Positions 47,886 to 58,688 of a DNA stretch of 64,000 nt are shown piece by piece. A program made the translations under genes and the position numbers. The stretch is from Larus michahellis (taxonomy: Eukaryota; Chordata; Aves; Charadriiformes; Laridae). The notes beneath the pieces were generated by a model. The model was not told where the DNA came from and made no database searches. It saw only the letters and a program-made list of their open reading frames with translations. Within the stretch, counting starts at the first letter, position 1. Every line of letters begins with the position of its first letter. The DNA lies in assembly GCF_964199755.1 (NCBI RefSeq), contig NC_133901.1, positions 24,275,583 to 24,339,582 of the forward strand, read 5' to 3'.

Positions 47886-47991
47886 ATGACGCCAAACACT
47901 TAGTACCCAACAAAATGAGAGACTTTTTCTGTACCATAAACTTGGACCAAGAAGAAGTTTTTCGTACACAGGTAGTTGAAAAATCTTTAAG
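47886..47991 (+). CDS. RASA2: RASA2 exon 2
   Basis: Bounded by a poly-T tract ending TTTCAG and the donor TTAAG before GTAAGC. It enters in phase 1 and leaves in phase 2, and its 106 nt keep the frame with exons 1 and 3. It encodes the first C2 domain from [18 protein letters not shown] onward through [15 protein letters not shown]. Compared with remembered mammalian RASA2 and RASA3 (EAKNL-..-GP-KMRDC), the loop between the AK-L block and KMRD is four residues shorter here. All splice signals are intact, so this looks like a real in-frame difference rather than an error, although an assembly or alternative-exon explanation remains possible. Confidence 0.93.
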
Positions 47992-50799
47992 GTAAGCCTA
48001 ATTTTTAAATGGAGATGATAAGCAAGACTGCCTCGGTTGGGAATAAAACCAAGATACGTTATCAATGTGGTTCTGCTTTTTCTTGTACCTTTTTAAAATG
48101 AGAACTGACTTGTGGCAGCTACTCAGAACATGTCACAGCAGTGTGTAAATCAAGAGTAGCTGAAAGAAGACAGAATTGAGGCTTGTGAGTTCTACGGTGC
48201 TTTTAAAGTGAAGCATGCTCAAACATATTTCACTATAACTTTATATTGTTCCATTAGGCAGCATAACATTCTTTTTCTTACTAGGTTGTTTCCAGGGGAA
48301 AGAAATATGCTCAATACCTGCTCTTCATGTCATTTCCTACTTCTGACATGTAGTTGGTCTTTATTGGTGGAATTCTGCTTTTAGTGTCTGTCTTGTAAAA
48401 CCTGTTTCTAGAATGAAGGAACCGGAACTTTTCCATGTATGAGAGTTGCGTGTGCTGTGGGATGCCCCCCTGAATAGGCTTCACTCGCTCCTGAATTCTT
48501 GTTTTGGGAACTACACCCAGCACTCACACAGAATGCCTTGCTTTGCCTCCCTGAGCAGCGCTTACCTGTAGATTCTGCTACTGCTTTAGAGCCTTAAAAA
48601 CAATCAAAGAAGAAGTCGTGATGACACAGCTGCAGTAGTGTGGGTGCTCTTATGTCTCAGAACTCTTTAAGCTCACTGCTGACCCACACTGAAGTGTCGT
48701 TGCAGCTGCCTCGCTCAGGGCACCTGAGTGATGGTTTCAGTTACCTGGAGGGAGATGTTAAACCTTCCTCTTAAAACCCAGAAAACCTGCTCAAACTCTT
48801 GAAAGTTTTCCTAATTCTTGTTGTTTCCAGTAGTTTTATTTTTGGTGTTTGTTTATTGAGCTATCTCTCTAGACGTTTCCAGGTGAGGAACAGCATACTG
48901 CTAATATGGCAAATTTAAACAGGCAATTTTACTTTTTCAAAACATTTTAAGGCCTCCATATGCTTTTGCATGAAAAGCAAACACCACGTGCATGCAATTG
49001 GGAGCAAATATTTTGCTCATACTCCTGATCTGTGACTGCTGTAGTCAGATCCAGAAAATTTTCAGAGTTTTAAGTGGTTGCAATTGACATTGATTACCAA
49101 AACAAACTCAATTGAGTAGTCCTTCAGAGAAGGATGTTAAAGAGACTGTATTGATAAAGCAGAAACTTAAAATTTGCCCTTCAAATAGACAGTAGTTTTA
49201 TGGGTAAAAGGGAACCCAATGTATCCTTTAAAAAGAAAGGCACTGCTGTCTGATTTTTGACATATTCATAGTTGAAAACCTAAAAGTTACTACTGTGCTT
49301 AGAAACAAGACCCATTAATGTTTATGCAGACACTTTTATCTTGTTCGGTTAAGAATTATTAAATTTATATACATTAATCACTGGATAATAAAGAAGTATT
49401 AATTGCATAGTAAAATATTTTATAAAATAAATTGCCTTAGATCCTTCAAAATTTTTTTAAATAGTACTGAAGTTTTAACTGAAACTCGATTAAATGAAAA
49501 CAGTACTTTACAGAGGAAAGGAAGAAAAATCTCACTATAACAAAGCAACAGTTTACGGGAAGGAGGTCTCAAGTGACACGCACCTCCCCCTCAGATTGGG
49601 AATGTTGCAGGTGATATGAAATTAATATTTCTAAGTTGAGAACATTTATTTGGAGTTAGAAGTCACTGTTCTGGATCACCCTTTGCCCATTGGTGCCTTT
49701 TTGTCTCCACTGACTACACAGGGAACTCCTTCATCCTCTGAATTATGGCTGTGTTAAGTTAGAGTCACGGCATGAGTGGGGTTTCACACAAATTGGTCAA
49801 ACGTAATAAAATAAGTCATCCTCTATTAGCACCAACCAGTGTTGGATGCCTTCACTCGATTACTAGTGTGTATGCAGTTATGAAGGCTGACACTTGTTCC
49901 AAAAACTTAATTATACCATCTTGTTGCTTATTACTGTGTTAAACTGGAATACCGTACGAACCTAGAGGTACTGGAAGGGAAGATGAAAGCTCTGATCTCT
50001 TATTAGTCTGAAAACTTTATAAACTGCTTTTCAGTAAGGTGTAGTACAGTGTAATTTCAGCCATAAGTACAACTTTGAATTTAATTGCTTTGTCTTATAT
50101 TATTTGGTTTTTTTCTCATACACACAATTCACAGTCTGTTTTTCTCACCTTATTCTGGGTTACAAATTTATACTAGCTGTAATCTAAATTGTATTCTACA
50201 AATATCCGCTAGTTAAATGTCTGTGGAAGTAATTATCACTAGAATTAAAATCACATTTGACTACAGTGATTGAAAAATAATGAATAAATGTATTTTTAAA
50301 TGTGCAAATAGGTTTAGGCTTCCACCAGCACTGGGACTATTGTTAGAGTGCAGATGCGAAGCAAATGACTTTTCGAAGTTAGAAAAACATGAATTAATAC
50401 TGAAGTGAAAGAAGGATATTTTGGCTAATGACTCAAGAAATATTTCCTGACATGGTGTGGGATTTCTGTGGGGTCTGAAGAAAGAAATTTTTTTTCCCTT
50501 GTAAAGTCTGAAGAACTTCTGTGAGCCTCCTCAAATATCCATGGTGAAATATGAGGAATTGTGGAGGGGTTGTGCTATGTGTGTGTTGCATTTTTTATTA
50601 TTATTATTATTTAAACTAAATTCAGTTTCTTTTTTTCAAACTAAACTTTGTGTGAATGCAAGGTTATAGCAAAAATTATTTCTCTTGTTGATATAGCTGT
50701 TGCTTTTATCAAATGACAGATCTAGGGGCATTGGTCAGTTCCTGTCATAGAACTGCCAGTTTCACGTAACATGGAAGGGAAGGGCAAAGGAGTATGTCA

Positions 50800-51165
50800 C
50801 ACATTTAAATTTCATCTCCTGTATTACGGTAATCCAGTTCTTCCTGTATGTCAGTCTGGTCTTCCTTTGAATTAGCACTATCTTCTAATTTTGTATCTGT
50901 CACAGTCTTTAAAGTTCTTGCATCAAAGTCACAAATGAAAGTACTAAACTGACTGAATCCCTGAGGAACAGGTTGAGTAAGTTCTCCATTCAATTATTCC
51001 TCATTGGTATAACCTATTGTACCCCTTCAGCCAGTTCTGTATCCACCTAAGAATTTCTTTACTAGTCCTTTGTATTCTCCACCTTAAATTTTCTCTCTGT
51101 GCCTCATACTTTGCTAACAAATTATCAACAACTCATTCATAAGGTGGTGGTGTTAATCTAGGTAA
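50800..51165 (-). pseudogene. CR1-like LINE reverse-transcriptase remnant
   Basis: On the minus strand, RWIQNWL (51028-51048) is followed in another frame by NGEL, PVPQG (VPQG at 50958-50969), a TFICDFD block, TDTKLED (TDTKL at 50886-50900) and DIQEELD. These match in order the LINE RT landmarks RWI-NWL, NGEL, VPQGS, LFNIFINDLD, FADDTKL and IQ-DLD. The two parts differ in frame and a stop lies between them, so at least one frameshift and one nonsense change have occurred. The catalytic FADD motif is replaced by a TVTD-like sequence, so it is inactive. An uninterrupted 62-codon piece at 50805-50993 is part of this relic and not a gene. It was probably inserted antisense to RASA2 long ago. Confidence 0.6.
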
Positions 51166-51864
51166 GGAAAAATGTATCGATATGAATAAAATAAATCTAT
51201 TTGTGCTCATACTATTCACCTGCGCTTTCTGGCCAAATTTGAGACTTCATGTAAATGTTGAGGTTAAAATAATGATTGTTAGTGGCTGATCATTCTGTGA
51301 AATTTGTACTTTTTAGCTGTAGGATATGGCTGCTAGAAAGGTTTTTGGAAGTCTCTGCTAATAGCCTCCATCTCAGGCTGATTATAACTGGATGCACAGA
51401 GTTATATAGATCCAGCAAGAATCAGGACTTAATGCTTTGTGACAGGAAGTTGTTGATGTACGTCGTAGTGGAGTGTTCCTCTTAGGGTGTCTGGCTGAAG
51501 CTGAGCTAATCGCAGTTTCCCTTGGTGCCAGTGCCAGCTATTCACCCACAGTTCGCTCTTTCCGCTGTAACATCTCTTTGATTGTACTGGTACAACTATT
51601 ATTTGCATAGCTGTTAGGGGAGCCGTATCACAGAATTGACCAAAGTTTAAAATAAGCCTTTGTTTCATTATTTTTTTTTTTTTTGGTCTGAGTTGTTGTG
51701 TCAATACAATTAAAATGAGCAGCGAAGGTAATAAGGAAATTGAGGCTGCTTAGGGCTGCACTGCTGGTAAAGGTAACGCTTGCGAATTTATACCTTTAGT
51801 GGTGGAGTTGATGAGAAGAACCCAGCCCTTGAAATCAAAGCTGAATTTGTTGGCTTTCAAATTT

Positions 51865-51910
51865 AAAAAAAAAAAAAAAAAAAAAAGAAAAAGGAAAAAA
51901 AGAAAAAAAA
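51865..51910 (+). repeat. A-rich low-complexity tract
   Basis: About 22 A, then AAAAAG and AAAAGG units. It could be the tail of a lost retroelement, but nothing recognisable precedes it. Confidence 0.8.
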
Positions 51911-53464
51911 GTGGGGAGCTGAAAAACCACAAGCAGATTTTTCAGCTGAGAATTCTTAAATTATTTCTCAGTGTAGTGCAAAGGCTAATACCGATTTGTC
52001 TGCTTTAAAGCCCATGGTAAAAGGTCTGTGTTTGAACAAAAGGAACATTTTCACTTGTGAAATTCCTCATAATGAATTCCTGCAGTTAAAGCTCTTGTTT
52101 CTAAAAATCAATTCTAGAAATTTGGAATACTAGATTTTTCACCTGTGTTCTTTCCTACTTTTTAAATTAGTTATCAGCTCTTTTCTTATTTTTAAATTAT
52201 TTAGTGAACCATTGGTCCCTAAGCGTTTAGTGTTTTTTGTGTAATTATTTTGGAGGGAAGAGAGTAGGGATGATATCCTATTCTTCCTGGTATTCTTTTG
52301 GGTAGGTAGTAATATGAACTGACTGTTCTAAACGTAAGCATATTTGTATTAGTTTAATAAAGTATTGTAACAATACAGTGTCAGAAAATTACTGGGAAAC
52401 AAACAAAACCCCCTTTGTTTCTGGGTTTGGTATAACTGGTATAATTGTCATCACATCACTTGTCTCTAGAAAGAAAGCAGAGGCTAAAATTACTTTAATG
52501 AAGCTGAAGTTTCATGAAGCTGAATTAGTTTCATTCCCTGGTGATGTTAATACATTGCAGTTGAAAGTATTTGAAGTTTAAGAATCCAGTAGTTCCAAAA
52601 TAGCAGGTTTTTTCTTGTGGATGCACATAATTTTCAGAGTTCACAACTTGCAGTGACACAAATAGCATTGTGGTTTTGTTCAGTCTTTCAAAATACAGCA
52701 TTCTGACTACTGGCTGTGATTGCATCAATAAGTACTCCTTCAATTTAATGGAAGTATAAATTCCTTGAGTGAAGATACCAACACATTGTGTGAAATATGT
52801 CTAATGTAGAGGAACTCAAAAGTCTTTTTACCTAGAGGGCTGCACAAATGGCAGTTAAGTAGGGTGAACCGTAAACATATTGGACTTCGTTAGCTGGAGA
52901 AATGTGGTGACCGTTTCAGCATGCAGGAGGACATGTGTATTTGAGATTAACATTTCTCTTTTTCACTCTTCTGTTTTATAGTGGCTCCTGCGTATGGTTT
53001 CTTTTTGCAGGTCTGAATCTTTGAGCATCAAATTTGACATGGAAATTAGAGCTAAACAAATGTCAATTAGTGAAGTAATTAGCAAATTGTGTTTTAATGT
53101 AATTTAATGACATACTGAATGAAGAGAGAGAAACTAAAACTTGTGAGTGTCTCAGGAAGTCACTGGGGGTGGATAGACAGAAAAAAGAAGAATAGAATTG
53201 AAATGGCAGAGGAGACAACGCTTTCTTTATGTGCGCTCTGATTTTTTTTTTTTCTCTTTTGAAACATACGTAAAGCATTCTTAACTTGCAGTGTTATTGT
53301 ATGTTCTTGTAATGAAATGGTTGCGGATGGCTTTAATGATAGATAAGTGTAGTGCTAAAGGCCAAGGTCTGTGACTGCAGCAAAAATGTGTCATTTTGAT
53401 GTTTGTCTTCTGTATAAATTCCATAAAGTGTTTTTCTATTTTAACTTTCAGTCTTTCTTTTCAG

Positions 53465-53568
53465 CCCTTATTTTGGGGAAGAGTTTTACTTTGAGATTCC
53501 AAGAACGTTCCAGTGGTTGTCCTTCTACATTTATGATAAAAGTGTTTTGCAAAAAGACCTGCGTATAG
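53465..53568 (+). CDS. RASA2: RASA2 exon 3
   Basis: 104 nt between TTTTCAG and the donor ATAG before GTAAGT; phase 2 in, phase 1 out. Continues the first C2 domain: SPYFGEEFYFEIPRTF, then WLSFYIYDKSVLQKDLRI. This aligns directly with the SP-FG-EFYFEIPR and FY-YDK-VLQ-DLRIGK blocks of vertebrate RASA2. The IYDK/DLRIG region corresponds to the C2 strand that precedes the third loop. No stops or frameshifts. Confidence 0.95.
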
Positions 53569-54632
53569 GTAAGTTCTGGGATACTATTTACATCTTACAT
53601 TAACGTTTGGTTACTTTCAGTATAATTATCTGTAATATTAAGGATAAAATTATTAAAGTGATGCATTTTTCAAAACACAGTGTATAGTGCACTTAAACTA
53701 AATGTTCCTTTAAACTTTGAAAAGCAGGATTTTGTTTCCTTCCTTTATTCTATTATATTAAAATATGTTTATTTTTTAGGCTAATAGGATATTTTATAGT
53801 CTTATAGCCTCAATACATAATTTTTTTTAAATTCTGTTTTTTCTCCACTTCTCTTTCATTGGAATATTTGAGTAATTGTCACTACCTGTAGGACAGAATG
53901 CATTGTGGAATAAGTGCAATTGTGGAATAATTCTTAACACTGTGTATAGGTTTCGTGGTTTTTTTTTTTTTTCCTTTGTCAGTGCAACCTGTAACTTAGT
54001 GACATACAAAGCATTTTGCATCAACTCATGTATTTCAGGTGAAAAGTTACAGGGGGTGGAATTATTATTGTGGGGTTTTTTTCCCCACTGCATAATGGCT
54101 CTATTGCAGCTGCTGTTTGGATACAGTTGCTATAAAGCTCAGTCTGCTGTGGAGGAAGCCTTCATGTTATTTGAATTGAGGAAGGAAATAATTTGCACCA
54201 GGATGCCATATAATTTGGTATAATAACAGCTTGCCAAATAGCAATCGGAAGAGTAAAAGGCATCTACCTTCAGTAGATGCAGACAAGCAGTCTTCAGCAC
54301 TGTTACTGTTCACTCAAATCTTTATTATGTTATTTCCAGCCACAAGTGTGTTCTTTATTTGACCTAATCTTGTTATTAGTGATATCCAAGATAACACGTC
54401 GTAGTTAACTTAATTTGGCTTTATATAAACTATTTTTCTGCTTTATTTATGCTTCAGGTTCCTTGTTTCCATAAGCTTTTCATATAGCATAGTAAGCTTA
54501 TAAAAAAAAAAAAAACCAAAAACTAAAAGAAAGAGAGTTTAAGCAAAAATGAAACTTCAAATCTGCTTAAATATTTCTCCTAATCAGACGAAAGTGATAT
54601 TTATGCTTCTCTCTCCTTGCCCCCTCCCCCAG
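53569..54632 (+). other. RASA2: RASA2 intron 3
   Basis: 1.06 kb, AT-rich, with an A-run at about 54502-54514. The 88- and 115-codon ORFs on opposite strands near 53.83-54.22 kb have no recognisable domain and are treated as chance. Confidence 0.85.
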
Positions 54633-54727
54633 GAAAGGTATCAATCAAAAAAGAAGATTTATGCAACTACACAGGAAAAGAGAACTGGTTTATGCTTCAA
54701 CCCGTTGATTCTAATTCAGAGGTTCAG
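54633..54727 (+). CDS. RASA2: RASA2 exon 4
   Basis: 95 nt. The acceptor is a C-rich tract, CTCCCCCAG, and the donor is TTCAG before GTAACT. Phase 1 in, phase 0 out. It encodes GKVSIKKEDLCNY, then TGKENWFMLQPVDSNSEVQ, the last strand of the first C2 domain and the linker to the second. It matches vertebrate RASA2 (GKVAIKKEDLCN and LQPVDSNSEVQ) almost residue for residue. A 60-codon ORF at 54549-54731 in another frame is a shadow. Confidence 0.95.
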
Positions 54728-55467
54728 GTAACTATTAAATTGCACATTTACTTTTTTTAAGCATAGATAAGTGCATGTAATAGTAGAAGTCTTGTGACAC
54801 AGTCGTGTCTTTCAGCTTGATTAAAGAGTAGTGCATATTTGACATTTCTAAATTGGCTGTATTGTTCCTCATGATACATAAAAGTAGCAGAAGACTTGAA
54901 GCAACTGTTTCGGAAATGTCTTAACAGTATTTTGATGTCTAAAATTGTTGCAAGAGGAGCTATTTACTTGAGACAGGTGAATGATTTAGGAAACTAGTGA
55001 TCCATTTTTTTAGTCCGTTTTGGTGTTATCTGAAATGATGACTGATTATGTGACACAAAATGGTTAAAGTATCCAAAACTAAAGGTACTTGTGCTCTTCT
55101 TATTTATCTAATTTTGAAATACTTTCTGCATTCAGTATCAAATAACTTGCACTTCGGAGCTGCATTTTGGCCTGTGGTTCAAGTTCTTCTGACAGGTTTA
55201 TTCTAGTAATAAGTAAAAATGAGATGGCTCTAGATGATGCAGCAATCTCTTTTTAGTCTGAGGAAGAAAACAGCAGTATTCTTGAGAATCTCTTAGCCTT
55301 TTTGCTGTGATAAACAACTTGTTAGATTTTGATTGTTTTTTCAGATATGCCTAAGGGCAAAAGTCTTAAACTTGGCAGTGTTTGTATTTTTCTAGTAACC
55401 TGGAAGTCCCTCTGGGTAGGGAGAATCCCTGTATGCTTTTACAAGAGGTGAAAGAGTACAGAGTTCT

Positions 55468-55468
<1 letters not shown>

Positions 55469-55501
<33 letters not shown>

Positions 55502-55510
55502 AGAGAGAGA
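55469..55510 (+). repeat. poly-A (30) and (GA)6 tract
   Basis: Thirty A followed by six GA units, as in an old retroposed tail or a slipping microsatellite. Length is likely variable between individuals or assemblies. Confidence 0.9.
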
Positions 55511-55670
55511 CATTATTTTCCAGCATTAATCATCTCTGAGGTGTAAGTTTAGTGTGCAACTGTTGGCTATATAGGAGGGCATGTGATTGCTTTACGTGAA
55601 GACAGATTTTCAAAACATCTGAATACCCCTTTCTCTTATCTGTTGAAAACCAGTCCTCGTTCAGTTAAGG

Positions 55671-55738
55671 TAGAATATAATAGAATAGTTCGGTTGGAAG
55701 ACACCTACAGATCATCTAGTCCAACAGCAATCTTCTTC
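55671..55738 (-). mobile_element. CR1 LINE 3'-end fragment
   Basis: TAGAATATAATAGAATAGTT followed by GGTTGGAAG, ACCTACAGATCATC and TAGTCCAACAGC is the reverse complement of a CR1 terminus. It is of the same subfamily type as the copy at 2451-2535 (octamer tail diverged to TAGAA units). Only the 3' end remains, antisense within intron 4. Confidence 0.8.
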
Positions 55739-58611
55739 CAATTTTTCCATCTAATCACTCTGAATATTTTAGAAAGTCCTTTCCAGATATAAACTGAAAT
55801 GCAATTTCTGCTTTGACTTAAATATTGTTATGCTTACTATGGTTTTTTTAAGTCATAAAAATGTATTGAATGAAAGATTACTTTTTGTCAGAATACTACA
55901 TGAGCAAATATGAAAATTCAAGTATAATATTCCATTAATAGAAGTTACCAATTTCTTACATATTGGAAATAAAGAGTTTTTAATTTTTTCATGGCTTTGT
56001 AGCTCACAGTGGAATGTAAGCTCTTATTGATACTTTTTTATGGCTGGGACATGTGTAAAGCACTCTCCTGCATGAGACTTCCGTTAAAGGATGACCTTTT
56101 TTGCTAAGGTGTATGCTCCTCGTGGGAATCTTTCCTTGAGTTAGGTGATTTGGGTAGGTTTCTCCTCTGTCCTGCTTTCCTTTTTCCATGAAATTTGTAA
56201 CGGCACAGCCCAGTTCGCATCTGCCAGATTTGGCTGAAATCTCACTGGTTTAGATGTGCCATACTGTACTGAAATGTATTCCTCAAAGATTCCCAAGATT
56301 ATTGGTGAGACATGGCTGAAAATAGCAGGCTTTCACATAGTGTGTGTGCAGAAAAAGTACACAAATGTTTATAAAGTTAGATAACAGTTTTTTGGAGAAA
56401 AAAAGATTGTTTTCAGATGTGCTGCTCATGAAATAGACTGTGAAAATGCAGTAGCAATTCTAAAATCAAAAAATGCCTAACTGGTTTTGTAGTTCTGAAG
56501 TTTAGGTTGGTGATTTGGACACTCTGGGTTTGGCTCCTTTGTTACTACGTCAGTCTTCACTGGTCAGCAGCTCCATCTTCCTCTAGTCAGTATCTGAAAA
56601 CTGATCATTAATTCATTTGTAAAGTCAAAATGGTACCTACCTGCTTTTGATCATCCCTGAGATCTACAGCTGAAAAGTGCGTTCACATAAAGTGCACTGC
56701 TTATTTTTTGTATAGGAATGGCCTATTTCGTGTTTTGAACTAAAACCAATTGCACAACCACGTTTAAAACCAGGTTGCGTGTTACATCAAAAGTTCTGAT
56801 ACAGATCTGCAGATCAGCCACTGTAGGAAACCATCGCGCTGCTCTCATCAAACAAAGCAATAAAAATGTACCCAAAACTCTCCATACGTGTCAGGGAAAC
56901 ACTGAGCACCATGTTACTGTAACCATCGTGGTGCTGAGTTTTGAACAAACTACATCTACAGATAGTTCTCAGGAGCAGTAAACTTCGTATTTTACCCCTA
57001 TCAATCAGTGCGGAACGCATGAGTTGTGTTTATTTAAAAAAAAAAAAGGCAAAAGGAAGACGTTTCGGCCATTCACAAGGTCTGCCTACTAAAACTAGTT
57101 AAGTCAGCTATTGCAGTATGTACTACTACCATTGTCTTTTCATTTGTCATTAAAAAACTTTGCCTTGTAAGGCTGTTGGCATGCTTCTCGGTATCCTGTT
57201 TTTTATCCTGTAAATCTATTTTTATAATTAAGTTTCTCTGCTTGACAAATACTTCCTTAATGTACCTGTGTTCCAATCCACGTAGTAACAGTTTGCAAAA
57301 CACTTGGCAGGAGTCCCAAAATAGTTACGTTTTAAAACTTCCTTATAAAAGAGACTTCACTTCTCCCATGTGACGTACAGAGAGAGAAGCACAGCCTTTG
57401 CCCCAGGGGATTTACGATAAAAACATTTCAGTTTTATGTCAAAACATAAGTGCTATACGTGTGCAAGGTCAGCTAAGAGTTTTACTTCCATTTTAATGTT
57501 GTACCGCAAAACCGTAGTTCAAATTATAGCTTGCTGCTTTTGCCACGCTTTAAAATTACCTCCCAGGTCCTTTCCCGAAGAACCATAATCGTGGGCAGGC
57601 CAGGGTCATCTGATGTTCCCTTTAGCAAACAGATAAATTCCAAGAATGCTGATGAGAGCGTGGCTTAGAAGAAAGGCTGTGTCAGTGCGTGGTTGCCTTA
57701 GATGTGAAAGCCAGCGCACGCAGCCAGGCACTGAGAGTAGCAGCAGTATTGTTCAGGCTGTCGGTGTTTGGAGCAAGGTTATAGTACCAATTTTTGGTTG
57801 TCCCAGGAAAGTTGCCTATCATGGTTTGGAGGTTTTAGAGCCTGTTATTGGGAGGGCAGAGTAGGCTGGGCCTTGCCGAGTTCTGAAGTTAATCCATGCT
57901 GTGCCATCATTTATGGATTTTTTTCGTAGTGCATCCTACTAGATCAGAAAAAGAAAAGGAGGAAGCCAGGTTTAGCAATTATCGCCACCTTTTCATCTCC
58001 TTTGGTCGTGTTTCCTGTTCCATGAGTACATCAACAGATTTCATGAGATAGTTGAAAGCTGCACGGGGATGCATAATAAATTTCCAAATGATCTTCGGTC
58101 TGGTGGGATGGACAGGATTTCACAGCTGGATATTAAATGTTGTTGGTTATGGCTACTGCTTACTGTTTTACTTTTCTAAGTATACCTAACTGCCTTCAGA
58201 GTCCGAGCTCATTTTAGAACTCTCTCCTGAAATGCTCATAAACTCACTGTCTGTTTGTTCAAAGGTTCATCTTGTGCTTAGGAGAAAAAAGCTGAGAGAG
58301 ACTTTCACTTTTGGTATTTCCTCATGCTGGAGGAAATATTTTTGTGTGTGTGTTAAATCTGTGGAGGCTTCACCAATTCATGTGCTGTCTGCAGCTGAGG
58401 ATAATGCTTCTCTATCATTATCTCTCGAAGTTCAGATGCATTCATCATACTCTACTTGCAGGATACGTGCTGTAGAATAGATATTTGCTTGAAGTGGGTA
58501 TATTGGAATTACCTTAAATAGCTTCTAACTGTAAACTATATTATTGTTCTGATTACTACTTTTATTTTAAAAGCTTTTAAAACTATTTGTGTTTCTCTCT
58601 TGCCTTTTCAG

Positions 58612-58688
58612 GGAAAAGTTCACCTTGAATTAAAACTGAATGAACTGATAACAGATAATGGATCTGTGTGCCAGCAGCTAGTAGTACA
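58612..58688 (+). CDS. RASA2: RASA2 exon 5
   Basis: 77 nt between TTTTCAG and the donor TACA before GTAAGA; phase 0 in, phase 2 out. It encodes GKVHLELKLNELITDNGSV, then CQQLVV, leading into the second C2 domain. This matches the vertebrate RASA2 block GKVHLELKLNELIT closely. It is the last exon visible: codon 148 is split (CA plus one base, expected His) and the next exon is outside the window. Exons 1-5 give 443 nt and 147 complete codons, so most of the second C2, the RasGAP and the PH-Btk regions are not included. Confidence 0.95.

Larger units (their letters stand above)
47992..53464 (+). other. RASA2: RASA2 intron 2
   Basis: 5.5 kb, AT-rich. Contains a LINE reverse-transcriptase remnant on the minus strand (50800-51165), an A-rich simple repeat (51865-51910) and poly-T runs. 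No other recognised features. Confidence 0.85.
54728..58611 (+). other. RASA2: RASA2 intron 4
   Basis: 3.9 kb. Contains a poly-A/(GA)n tract (55469-55510) and a CR1 3' fragment (55671-55738). No other recognised repeat or coding sequence. Confidence 0.85.
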
